Positions 11,746 through 21,314 of a DNA stretch of 64,000 nucleotides are shown piece by piece (the stretch's first letter is position 1; each line of letters opens with the position of its first letter). The notes below the pieces were generated by a model that saw only the letters and a list, made by a program, of their open reading frames with translations, was not told the origin of the DNA and searched no databases. The stretch covers positions 95,257,501 through 95,321,500 of the forward strand of contig CP136890.1 of NCBI GenBank assembly GCA_034359265.1, written 5' to 3'. Source of the DNA: Canna indica. Taxonomy: Eukaryota; Streptophyta; Magnoliopsida; Zingiberales; Cannaceae. The position numbers and the translations under genes were made by a program.

Positions 11746-12896
11746 ATGGTGAGCGACAAGGGCGGGCAGTTTTGGAGTGGCATCGGAGCGCGGAGTTGCG
11801 ACTCGTGCAAGACCGCTGCGGCCGCGCTCTTTTGCCGCGCGGACGCTGCGTACCTGTGCGGCGCGTGCGATGCACGCGTGCACGGGGCGGCGGCGCGCCA
11901 CGAGCGCTCGTGGCTGTGCGAGGTCTGCGAGCAGGCCCCCGCCAGCGTCACCTGCAAGGCCGACGCCGCCGCTCTCTGCGCCGCCTGCGACGCTGACATC
12001 CACTCCGCCAATCCCCTCGCCCGCCGCCACGAGCGCGTCCCGCTCGCCCCTTTCTTCGAGCCCCTTGCATCCGCTGCCCCCCTCCGTCGGCCCCCCGCCG
12101 CCGGGTTCCCATTCGGAGTCCCGGCAGCTGAGGAGGATGCGAGCGCGGCGGAGGCCACCGCTGCCACATCCTGGCTGCTCTCTCATCCTTACACTAAGGG
12201 CCTGATGGAGACACCGGAGGGCAAGTCAGCCGACTTCTTTTCGGATGTAGACCCGTACCTGGATCTGGAGTACGCTACCTCCATTGACGGGCGAATCCGG
12301 CAGGCCGACGGCGTTGTTCCGGTTCACGCCAAAACCGTCGCCACCATTGGAGACGTTGGAGCACCACTTCCTGTGCCGTTCCTCCCGCCCGATGGCGCCT
12401 TCGAGCTCGACCTCGTCGGACCCAAGTCTTCCTACAGCACCTACACCACCGATTCCCTCAGCCACAGCGTAAGACACAAATCCTAACACGATTACCGAAA
12501 CCAACTTAGCACGGCTTACATGATCTGACTTCCTTCTGGCGATGACAGCAGGTCTCATCCTTGGAATTCGGGGTGGTTCCGGACGGTGGTGGCGGCGGCG
12601 GCGCCAAGGGGGTGATGACGGACGCGGCGGATCCGCAGGTCATAGGTGGCGGAGGGAGGGCGGCAGATAGAGAGGCGAGGGTGATGAGGTACCGCGAGAA
12701 GAGGAAGACCCGGCGATTCGAGAAGACGATCAGGTACGCGTCCCGGAAGGCATACGCCGAGACGCGGCCGCGGATCAAGGGAAGGTTCGTCAAGCGGTCA
12801 GAGATCGAGGCGGAGGAGGTGGGCAGGATGTACTCATCGGCGGTAGCGGCGGCGTTCATGGTGGATCCGGGCTACGGCGTCGTGCCCTCGTTTTGA
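11746..12896 (+). CDS. COL: CONSTANS-like zinc-finger transcription factor, two B-boxes plus CCT, 355 aa
   Basis: The exons are 11746-12468 and 12552-12896, separated by an 83-base intron in phase 0. The first ATG (MVSDKGGQ) is used; a longer frame upstream has no ATG. B-box 1 starts at C18-x2-C21 and continues C30, D33, C38, C41, H46, H52. B-box 2 starts at C58-x2-C61 with the same spacing. The C-terminal CCT domain is at about 281-324 ([20 protein letters not shown] onward), preceded by the GVVPD motif at 248-252. Two B-boxes plus CCT place it in the group I COL proteins, nearest the COL3/4/5 type. These are nuclear regulators of flowering and light responses that contact COP1 and NF-Y partners. 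GC content is very high in exon 1, as in many monocot genes. The exact orthologue cannot be decided here. Confidence 0.93.
12546..12551 (+). promoter_or_regulatory. Tandem NAGNAG splice acceptor of the CONSTANS-like intron
   Basis: The intron ends CAGCAG immediately before the valine codon GTC. Use of the first AG adds one glutamine (CAG) to the protein; use of the second does not. Both keep the frame. The annotated exon uses the second AG. Confidence 0.7.
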
Positions 12897-14416
12897 GGAG
12901 CCCTAAGGCTCTGTTTCCGGCCTTGTATCATGTATCAATATGCTTTGGGGGGGCGGAGGATTCATTTAGCTCCAAGTTTCTCTTCTCCCCCTCGATTTGG
13001 TGTATATTATTTTACCGTTGTGGTTTTAAATAGGTGTTCGTTTCTAGCACGAAGAGGTCAGCTCGATGGCCGTTGTCAATCGGAGGGAATAGAAAATTCA
13101 TGAAGCTTTTGGCTGCCATTGAGGCGAAGGTTTTTTTAGCTTTGTGATGTTTCTTGAAGCCTATTGGTGCCGAAGAATAGAGAACTGGCGACGATTCATG
13201 CTTTTAGATTTGTGTTGAAGTGTAAGATCAAAAAATAATCAATCGCATGTGTTATCTATTTTGGGATATTGATATGAATCGAAATTAACATTGTTAATTA
13301 TGGGTTGAATTTAACAACTCCAAATTCTCGCGCATTGAACATCGGAGACGTCCAAAGAGTAGCACGGAACTAGTGTTCTTCGAGTTTTATCAGTGAGTGA
13401 ATCAATTTGTCCATCATTTCTATATTTGAGACTTTATTCTTGATTGAAAAAATAAATACATTAAAATTTCCTCTTCAATGGTCTCAGTTTTATTGGACTT
13501 GATTAGTTTCCGCAAATTTGAATAATTTACGACCGAGTTTGATTTTTGAGATTGAATCCAGCCAAATTCGAAACTGGTTCTTTCTCCAACAAATCAATAG
13601 GATGCAATAAATCAACTATTGAAACATTGAACTTCCAGTTTAATTAGTAAAAGGATTATGTTCGAATTCAAAATATGGTTCAACAAATTCTTAGAATTGA
13701 AATATGCGGCTTGATGATGCAATACTATGTTAGGGAAACAAAAACAGGGTGATGATTCCAGTCCTATGAACCACTTGAACACTACCTGGTCACTAAGGTC
13801 AGAGAATGATGGTTACACAGAATACATCTTGCCTAGTCAAAATTAAACAAGTCAATTTTTGTAGGCTATTTGAAGTCAGATCCAGAGAAAACACTGATGA
13901 TCTTCCAATCTACAGCTCATGCAAGAAACTTGTTGTTTTACCTGAAATGATGTGCAAATTATATAAAGTTCTTCACTGGAGAGTTAAGATAAGAACAAGT
14001 TTGCAGATGCCGAGTTTCAACCTTTATTGCAAGAAAAATCAAAGACAGAACAATGTGGCTCAAATTTAGCACAAAAGCATTGGCAATTAGATCAGTTAAG
14101 ATTAACATAGAAGTGGAAACAGAACTCCATAACAGTATTACATAAAGCCAGTCTTTCGCCTTGGAGAACCTCTTTCTTCAAATTGGTAATAAAAATTCTT
14201 ACAGTTAGAGAGGATGCACCACATCCAAATAATGGTTTAGTTAATCAAAAAAGGCCACCGAAGGTTAGTAAGTCCTAACAGGAAATTTAGTTCCCAGAAC
14301 CTTAACCATCAACATGGAAACTGACCTAAATGATTTCATACAGTAAATATACAGAATATCTTATCTGGAGAGTTTGATGAGGACAATAGAATATTTCCAC
14401 AGCAAAGACACAGCGA
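12897..14416. other. Convergent intergenic region (COL 3' end to BTB gene 3' end)
   Basis: This holds the 3' UTR of the CONSTANS-like gene (roughly to 13030) and the 3' UTR of the - strand BTB gene at the right. The intervening AT-rich DNA has no recognised gene; the open frame at 13806-14069 has no family resemblance. Confidence 0.6.
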
Positions 14417-15742
14417 TCAAGGAGGAACCTGAGATCTGGTCCAATTGCTAACGCCACCCAATAAGGCAAACCTCCTCTTGGCAACCTTTGAACGATAACA
14501 CCATGCTTCAAATGCCTCTGTGAGATCTGGATAACGGACATACTCCGATCTCAGCCATTCCTCCAGTATCTCAGCTTGGTTGGCAGATGGCAATGTGAGC
14601 AAAATGGAAACAAAAGCAGATTCCAATCCCAGCCATATCTCGCTGTCAATTTTAAGTGATGAACCTTCCTCGCTATCAGAATTTGCTTGTTGCTCCAATA
14701 AAGGTCTTGTTCTCTGCACAAATGGAAGCCAAACATTTACCAAACTGAGTCTTGTTGTTGTTGGGACTATCACCTGCCCAAATCCAACTGAATCGAGAAC
14801 CTTAGAGGTCACTTCAATCACTTTGGATCTGCTATCCGATATGTCAACATCGGCACCTACTTTCTCAGTGACTTCAACTATTCTTGAAGATGCTTCTAAC
14901 CAATAATGAGTCAGATGCTTCATCATTTCCATCTTAATCAAGATCTGGCAAATCCATGAGATGTCAGACAAGAAAGACTGCAACTCGTGCTCCATGCTTA
15001 TTACAGGTACCGTGCCCTGAGGTATACATAAAAGAGATTCTAGATGGCAATTGAATCTGCTCAGTAGATCTTTCACACAATTCTTCACTTCCAATTTGAT
15101 GTCTTGATTGTCCAAGGTTAAAAGTGGGGCATCATCATCTTCTGTAAGCATGTACTCAAGCTGGTCTTGAGCAGAAGACTTCAGGTCTCTCATTGATGGT
15201 GGAGGTGATGATGTAGCAAAGCGGATAGTTGAGATGAAGATCTCAAGCACTGAATCTGGATTGACTGGATGTAGACGTGCCAGAATTTCCTCATACTGTG
15301 ACCCAAGATGAGGAATGACCCTCAGTACCTCCTCCTCATCAGCCTCTTCCCAAGGCACTGACTCCAGGTAGTCAATGCAATCACGAGCCAGCTGATAACA
15401 ACCAAAACGAACAGCAACCTGGAGGATACCAAGTGTATTTCTTACACCATACCAAGTTTGTGGTTCTATCACATAAAGAAGGCGAAGGGCAACAACATGA
15501 GAATCAAAGTCCAACTCTTCACAGTAGACTTCCACACAGTAGCGTGAATCAAGGATCTGACATGTTGGCCAGTCATCAGATAGGCGATCTGCAAAATACT
15601 TGCTCTTCTTTATGAGAATCTCAGAGTGGCAGTAAAACCAATTGTCACGCCCCTCGAGTGTCCTGAGCCTAACAACAACATCACTGGTTGTGCGATCTCC
15701 AAATTTGATGGGAGTCTTTAATATGGGTTTAATTTGTGAATT
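14417..15742 (-). CDS. BTB/POZ domain protein, At3g05675 type (main 3' exon, 5' end missing)
   Basis: This exon encodes 441 residues and ends with TGA at 14417-14419. It opens after a good acceptor (TATTTCAG at 15743-15750, - strand) in phase 0 with NSQIKPILKTPIKFGDRTTS. The BTB fold follows: SDVVVRLRTLEGRDNWFYCH, then SKYFADRLSDDWPTC and ILDSRYCVEVYCEE. A long helical region carries PWEEADEEEVLRVIPHLG, SAQDQLEYMLTEDDDAPLL and the C-terminal YPDLTEAFEAWCYRSKVAKR. These match the plant BTB family of At3g05675, possible CUL3 substrate adaptors. No in-frame ATG exists between the acceptor and the BTB domain, so the start codon lies in an upstream exon, perhaps in the GC-rich block at 16950-17260. 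Confidence 0.88.
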   Translation of the reverse strand, partial: NSQIKPILKTPIKFGDRTTSDVVVRLRTLEGRDNWFYCHSEILIKKSKYFADRLSDDWPTCQILDSRYCVEVYCEELDFDSHVVALRLLYVIEPQTWYGVRNTLGILQVAVRFGCYQLARDCIDYLESVPWEEADEEEVLRVIPHLGSQYEEILARLHPVNPDSVLEIFISTIRFATSSPPPSMRDLKSSAQDQLEYMLTEDDDAPLLTLDNQDIKLEVKNCVKDLLSRFNCHLESLLCIPQGTVPVISMEHELQSFLSDISWICQILIKMEMMKHLTHYWLEASSRIVEVTEKVGADVDISDSRSKVIEVTSKVLDSVGFGQVIVPTTTRLSLVNVWLPFVQRTRPLLEQQANSDSEEGSSLKIDSEIWLGLESAFVSILLTLPSANQAEILEEWLRSEYVRYPDLTEAFEAWCYRSKVAKRRFALLGGVSNWTRSQVPP

Positions 15743-16559
15743 CTGAAATAAGAAAAACAATAATGGCACGACTTCGAAAATCAGGCACTTAACTAATATT
15801 GATTTCAGAGTTCAGTCTATATAAGAGGCAAAATACATAACTAGGATAGCTTCTTAAATGCATACATAAACATTTATAAAAGATAATATATATAGATTTG
15901 AAGGGTGATGATAAACTACCTTGTTCGTTCTCTACTTTTTGTTAAATTATAAATCTGACAGTAATAGATCCGTGCATCAGAATTTATCAATGTATTTTAA
16001 TGAAAGCAAGTTATTTTGTTTAAGGGTTGTCATAAAGAAGGGAACAAATTAAAACAGTACAACATAAAAATAACTAGAGTGGACTATTTCACCCACTTAT
16101 CTTCCAATTGCACAAATATGCACCACCACATAGTGACTCTCATGTTGTAGATGGATGATTTCATATTCTGTATATATCTCTTTAACCTTCCATTATTGGT
16201 TTATCAGCCATGGTTGCAATGAAATACTTCAGAGAAGCAGAAAATATCTACCACTTTCACCAATCTTTAACTCGTATTGCTTGTAGCCAATGCCACATGA
16301 TAAGCAGATCAGAGAAAGCATTAGTGGTAGCTGTTGCCGACTTGACTAATCATCCATCACTTACTCCTATGAGCATAGAAAGAAAGCATGATGGCATTTG
16401 GTTTAGAAATGCCTTAGTAAGAGCACAAGATTGATCAGTGGGCTTGAACTGTTAATTTTAATCTAGGGTTTAGGGTTCATGTGACGCACTTTTTAATTAA
16501 AAATAACAGCAGATTTTATCTTGTGTCCTGTGAACTGTTAAAGTGTCGAGGACTAGTGA

Positions 16560-16685
16560 TCTTATACTTATAGATCGCCTTTTTTAATCCTGATACGCAC
16601 ACCTTGTATCACAGTACGATTGCAATACCTTTACAATCGGCAGCAAAGGCCCTTACCAGCTGAGCTAACTGGTAGCTGAACCTTT
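16560..16685 (-). repeat. tRNA-like box A segment, possible SINE relic
   Basis: On the - strand TAGCTCAGCTGGTAAGGGC (around 16649-16667) is a near-perfect tRNA D-arm/box A. The following bases keep a tRNA-like pattern, but no good box B (GGTTCGAATCC) is present. This fits a decayed tRNA-derived SINE better than a tRNA gene. It lies in the presumed first intron of the BTB gene. Confidence 0.35.
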
Positions 16686-16949
16686 GAAATAGAATAGTTT
16701 AAGCACGTTACCATGTTATTATTGATTGCCTGCATGATAGATGCCAAGCTGATAAAGGATGGTATCCAAAACGAAATAGATGTAAAAAAATTGAGATACT
16801 TTATGACAATCTAAGTGCATTGAGCACAAATTTGCCATGCTTTACTGGGGCTACCATTGCAATATCATAATAACGCCAATAAGATATCAATTTAAGGAGG
16901 ATAACGACTAAAGGAACGAATGAAGCAAGATAACGACTACAGATCAAGA

Positions 16950-17260
16950 GAAAAAAAGAGCGGAGGAGGATGTCCGGACTGACTTGCTGTAAGGATGTAC
17001 TGGGGATGGGCGCCGAGGATAGCGTGCTTGGCGGCGCGGGGACTGCCTCCCCGGCGGTCGAATCAGCTGGGGGGGCGACGACTTGGAGACGCGCCGCCAG
17101 GCCAGGCACATTTTTACCCGGAGGCTCGGCCAGGCCGGGCAAAGCCGCAGCGGTCGGGCCGTCGAAAGCGAGCGGCGGAGGCGAAGGTCGGGCTCTCCTG
17201 CGGAAGCAACCCGATAGACGGAGAGAGGTCTCACTCTCACAGGACCGAGCCTTGAGAAGG
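16950..17260 (-). other. GC-rich block, candidate 5' exon and promoter of the BTB gene
   Basis: A sharp GC-rich island lies about 1.2 kb upstream of the BTB acceptor on the same strand. On the - strand it offers an ATG (about 17120) in a short open frame and several possible GT donors, one after TACAGCAA near 16990. None of the translated frames resembles the family N-terminus, so it may be mainly 5' UTR. Assignment is by position and composition only. Confidence 0.35.
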
Positions 17261-19440
17261 CGAGCTAGGTTTTGTTTGCTTCTTGTTTGCGTTTCTAACT
17301 TTTGTTTTCATGTTTTGTTTGTGTTTCGTGTTTTCTTTTCCCAGTTCGTGTACTTAAAAAGGCCGGTCCAATTCTCAGAACCCAGTACACGGACTGAGGC
17401 CTTTTATCCAAACCGGAAATTTCTTCTTGGGTTCATTGCATGTATTTTTTTTCTCTATGATTTAGAGCATTTCCGGAATATATTATCAAGTATGAGTATT
17501 ATCAACATGTCCACATTTTAGTATCATAATTCTTGATCACCCCAAATAGGTCAAAACTACGTACAATCAGTGCACGAACGAGTTGGAAAGTGGTCCTCTG
17601 AACGCACTTTCCACCATTTTCACTAGTCCCCTTCATTCTACAGCACCATCTTAAAGTTTCAGGCTACAGATCACAATACTTCCCCATGATTGATGTCCAG
17701 ACTTGCAACCTAACTCATAAACACCACAATTAATAATATTCGTAAGCAAACAACTTCAAATAGAAGGCGAAAAAAATAATTTTCTTGCTTATGTACACAT
17801 AATCGTAACAAAAAACCAGGAGAAGTACTCCATTTAGTTGTAGCTTTCTATGCCCCAGCACTCCCTGTCATTCATCACCTTCGGTCGGCCACCTTAATTA
17901 ATTCCCCTTCCCCACTCATTATTCCATTTCTATGCGAGACTAATTCTATATGATCCATGTTCCTTCAAGGATTAGAAGAGTAACACATTATAATATTCTC
18001 ATAATTGCTAGCATAAAAATACTAATCTCAACCCTGAAATATTTGCCTAATTGGTTCCTGAAATGATATGCAAAACCTGAATGTTGCAGTACGGCAGCAC
18101 AGCTAGTGCATGTTTAACGTCATTAAAGGTGGGGAGAATTATTGAGCACGGTGTCACGGTCGACGTTCTTATCGATTGGTCGCTATTTGTAACTCTCGTG
18201 TGAATGAAGCCTAGTTTTATTGCGACGTCGACAGCTGCTAATGTGTGCAAATGATGTCAATTTTGATTAATAATTTTGATAGCAGAACTATGTATATCAT
18301 TTAATTATTTTCCTTATAACTCTCTCTTCCGTTTTCCAGCCCACGGGATTGACTGAACCGGGCGGTCCGAAGATTACATGCATCCCAAAATTTGTAACGG
18401 CTGCTGCACCATGGCATTAATGTGCAACGTCCGCCATTACGCAACCGACACGTGCGCCGCATGCGCCCGTCTTGGTTTGTTCCTTAGCCGCGATACGATT
18501 AACCCGCATCGTCGCTCTCCTGCGTGCTAAATTGCTAAAGCTTACGTATCGAGTATTGGAAAACTGTTACGGCGGGTGAACGTGACTCGTTCTGGACGTG
18601 TTGGGCCAAACATGGCATTAATTAGCTCGGTGCTGGCTCAGGCATTTGCACAAGCAAGTGGCGGACATCGACGTAGTCACGTAGGTGGTTTGGCAGAGGA
18701 AGAGTTTCTCGAAAAAAATATATGTGTCGGTACTTATGCATTTAGTTACGATTTGAAGCAGATTCATCAAATTTTCCTGGCATATAACTGTGGGCGAGGA
18801 AGAAAAGATGGTTGCGAACTATTAACACTAATAGTTAGAAGGTAATTAATTACGATATTGCTGGACAAGTGATGTAATATTGGAAAGTGGAGGTGCCTAA
18901 AAAACAGAGTCGGCAATTAAAAAAAGCTGACGAGGCCTTGACACATTGACAGGATTCTCCGAGACACGTGTCGCGCATCCCCGGACGCTTACTCGGTAAA
19001 CTTACAGTAACAGCCTGTAAACAACAACAATCTATCTACCGCGTCTGCTCTGGCGCACGCTGCACGCTCTCGTCTCGCCGCATACGCGACCGCACGCCAA
19101 ACGGCTGCCGTTCGCTGCCTCCGCTGCTCGTCACGTGTTCCCCCTCCTCCCAGTTTTAAGCTTCTCACTTTACTAAACCGCGGCGGTGGGCATAAAACTC
19201 AGGAATATGCCTCCTCCAGAACAAGAAGAAGAGTAGCCTCTTTCTACCTCTCTGTTGCAGCAATAAATGCTAGAAATGATCTCACTGCTGCTTGTGTTCT
19301 TCCTCCTGACGTAGGAGGGAAGGATTTTCATGAACAATGCTCTGTTTCCGTAGCCTTATTCCATTCAAAATAACCTCGGAATTTTCTTTTTCTTATTAGT
19401 AGTATGTAAAGGATTGCAGAGAAGAAATTTTTGAGACGAC
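17261..19440. other. Intergenic region, no gene recognised
   Basis: AT-rich DNA runs to about 18300. A mixed-composition region at 18300-19200 follows, containing ACACGTGTC and TCACGTGTTC ACGT-core motifs (about 18964 and 19132). The open frames at 18576-18845 and 18968-19159 have no recognisable domain. A non-coding transcript cannot be excluded. Confidence 0.5.
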
Positions 19441-19447
19441 AAAAATG

Positions 19448-19453
19448 TTTATT
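19448..19453 (-). terminator. Poly(A) signal of the GLUTAMINE DUMPER-like gene
   Basis: AATAAA on the - strand, about 170 bases downstream of the stop codon at 19621. Confidence 0.5.
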
Positions 19454-19620
19454 GAAATCTAACTCCAGCATTTTTTACATTCCCGAATAATGCAGCGAAT
19501 GAAGAGGAGGAGAAGCACAAAGCTCTCTAAAGAGACAAGAGTGAAGAGGGCAGAGTAAGAACAGGAGTCGCATCGCTGCTCTTGGTTTTGGCTTTAATGT
19601 GAGTTCGCGTCAGCTGGTGG

Positions 19621-20043
19621 TTAGTTCGCATGGCTCTCCGGCCGCCGGGTGTCGTCTTGTTCGGGGCTCTTGTCGGCGGGAGCGGAGCGGATGGCAATGG
19701 GGACGGCGAGGACGGTGGGGGCGCAGTCGCCGGGCATGATGACGAGGAAGCGGTCCTCGGGCCAGGCGGGGCTCTTGGCGGCGGATGCGTCGCTGGGTTT
19801 CTCCGGATCGTCGTGGGAGGGGCCGGCGGCGTCGTCGCCGGATTCGAGGTAGCTAGAGACCTTCCAGTAGGAGCAGGCGAGGATGAGGAGGGCGAAGGCG
19901 ATGAGACCGAGCATGGCCGCCAGCCCGCCGAAAAGGTAGGGGATCGGGGAGTGCCAGGCGGAGTGGGGGGAGGAGGAGGACGGCGCCGATGCCGAAGCCA
20001 TGGTGGAGACGCCGTTAACGTCGAAACCTGCGCCCGTCCGCAT
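19621..20043 (-). CDS. GDU: GLUTAMINE DUMPER-like single-span membrane protein, 140 aa
   Basis: This is an intronless gene. The family signature HSPIPYLFGGLAAMLGLIAF followed by ALLILACSYWK is at residues 31-61 and contains the single transmembrane helix (about 36-58). A cytosolic acidic, Pro/Ser-rich tail follows, then the VIMAG-box region, here VIMPG (101-105), followed by APTVLAVP. GDU proteins stimulate amino-acid export and work with the ubiquitin ligase LOG2, which contacts the VIMAG box. The start MRTGAG (20043) was chosen because a TATA box at 20149-20156 touches the first codon of the longer 175-aa frame, leaving no room for that ATG in the mRNA. MASASAP (20001) is an alternative start. 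The Ala-to-Pro change in VIMAG is a notable variant. Confidence 0.9.
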   Translation of the reverse strand: MRTGAGFDVNGVSTMASASAPSSSSPHSAWHSPIPYLFGGLAAMLGLIAFALLILACSYWKVSSYLESGDDAAGPSHDDPEKPSDASAAKSPAWPEDRFLVIMPGDCAPTVLAVPIAIRSAPADKSPEQDDTRRPESHAN

Positions 20044-20148
20044 ACTTGTTGCTCTCTTGGTCCGAGGAGAGAGGAAGATGAAAGAAGTCGGAGATCTCGG
20101 AGAGACGGTGAGTAGAAGAAGCGAGGAGGAAAGGTAGCGCGTATACAT

Positions 20149-20156
20149 TTATATAG
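20149..20156 (-). promoter_or_regulatory. TATA box of the GLUTAMINE DUMPER-like gene
   Basis: The - strand reads CCCTATATAAATG. The expected start of transcription about 30 bases downstream (near 20120) leaves a leader of roughly 75 bases before the chosen ATG at 20043. Confidence 0.65.
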
Positions 20157-20199
20157 GGGTAGGGTAACGTGATGCAGAGTAACATCTTATTAGACTAAT

Positions 20200-20883
20200 G
20201 ACGACATATTATTACCTTTATGACAGCGGATTGGATTTTTCTAGGCGCCGCTTCTTACCGTATTTAACCAGGTCTGGACACATATATTAGTATATTACCC
20301 GTTAAATAAATTTGGGGCGGATTTAAATACAGACTGACCCGATAGGAATAAACACTGTATAGACAGCTATCAATCAAAATAGTCTTATTTTCGTATAATT
20401 TTAAGGTACAATACTAAATAACACTAATTGTCTCCTATTCATTTGCGAAAATATATTATGAATACTATAAAAGTAATATCTTGATATAGTACATCTGATT
20501 CAATTTTTTATTACTTTAATTTAGAGTAAAATTGAAATAACAAAAGCTTGTTACTTTGGTACACGATTAAAAATGATAATAATAATTTATTTCATATATA
20601 TTTTTAATATATGTAAATTTTTTTAAGAATGTTCGATTTTTTAAAATGAGTATATTATATTTAAAAATGGTATATTTTGATAGAAAATGAATATATTTAT
20701 ACACTTAAAGATAATATATTTGGATCAAAAGTAAATATATTTAGATAGAAAATAAATATATTTATATATTTAAAGAGAATATATTTAAATTAAAAAAAAA
20801 AAGTATATTTAGACTTGAAAAAAATATATTTGATATATATATAGAGAGAGACTCAAATAAAGTATATTTTTGTAAAAATGATG

Positions 20884-20931
<48 letters not shown>

Positions 20932-21310
20932 TTTTTTAGAGAGAATATTTAGATTAAAATAGAATATATTTGGGTTTAAAAAGTGTATATTTTGATAGAA
21001 ATAATTATATATGTGTTTAGAGAAAATATTTAAATCAAAAGAAAAAATATTTGGAGTTTAAGATAGTATATTTTGATAGAAACTAAGTATATATTTATAT
21101 TAGAAAAAATATATTTAAATTAAAAAATAATATATTTTGATTATATATATATATATATAGTATATTTGGATTAAAATTATTTTTTAATCAAATAAAATAC
21201 TATGATTATATATACTTACTATGTAATAAAAAATACTCGCTATATTAGCCGATGTACTCACTGTATATATACTCATTATTTTAATTAATACCGTAATTCA
21301 TTAGCACAAT
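20200..21310. repeat. Degenerate AT-rich minisatellite-like tract with (TA)n
   Basis: From about 20630 to 21175 the phrase AAAATATATTTAGATTAAAA recurs in many diverged forms, alternating with TATATTTTGATAGAAA, at an irregular spacing. A perfect TA run at 20886-20923 passes into GTGTGTG. The bases before 20600 are ordinary AT-rich spacer. No coding content is visible. Confidence 0.7.
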
Positions 21311-21314
21311 TTAA

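Noticed and set aside
11677..12186. Several long open frames overlapping the CONSTANS-like exon on both strands
   Set aside because: They are shadows of very GC-rich coding DNA; only the + strand frame has the B-box and CCT motifs.
16465..16478. GGGTTTAGGGTT telomere-like motif
   Set aside because: Only two units; common as a short plant promoter motif and not evidence of an interstitial telomere array.
16653..16667. Possible tRNA gene on the - strand
   Set aside because: A good box A is present, but no acceptor stem, anticodon arm or box B could be paired.
18968..19159. Open frame in the GC-richer region left of the GLUTAMINE DUMPER-like gene
   Set aside because: No family resemblance and low-complexity Arg/Ser/Cys content; no splice partner found.
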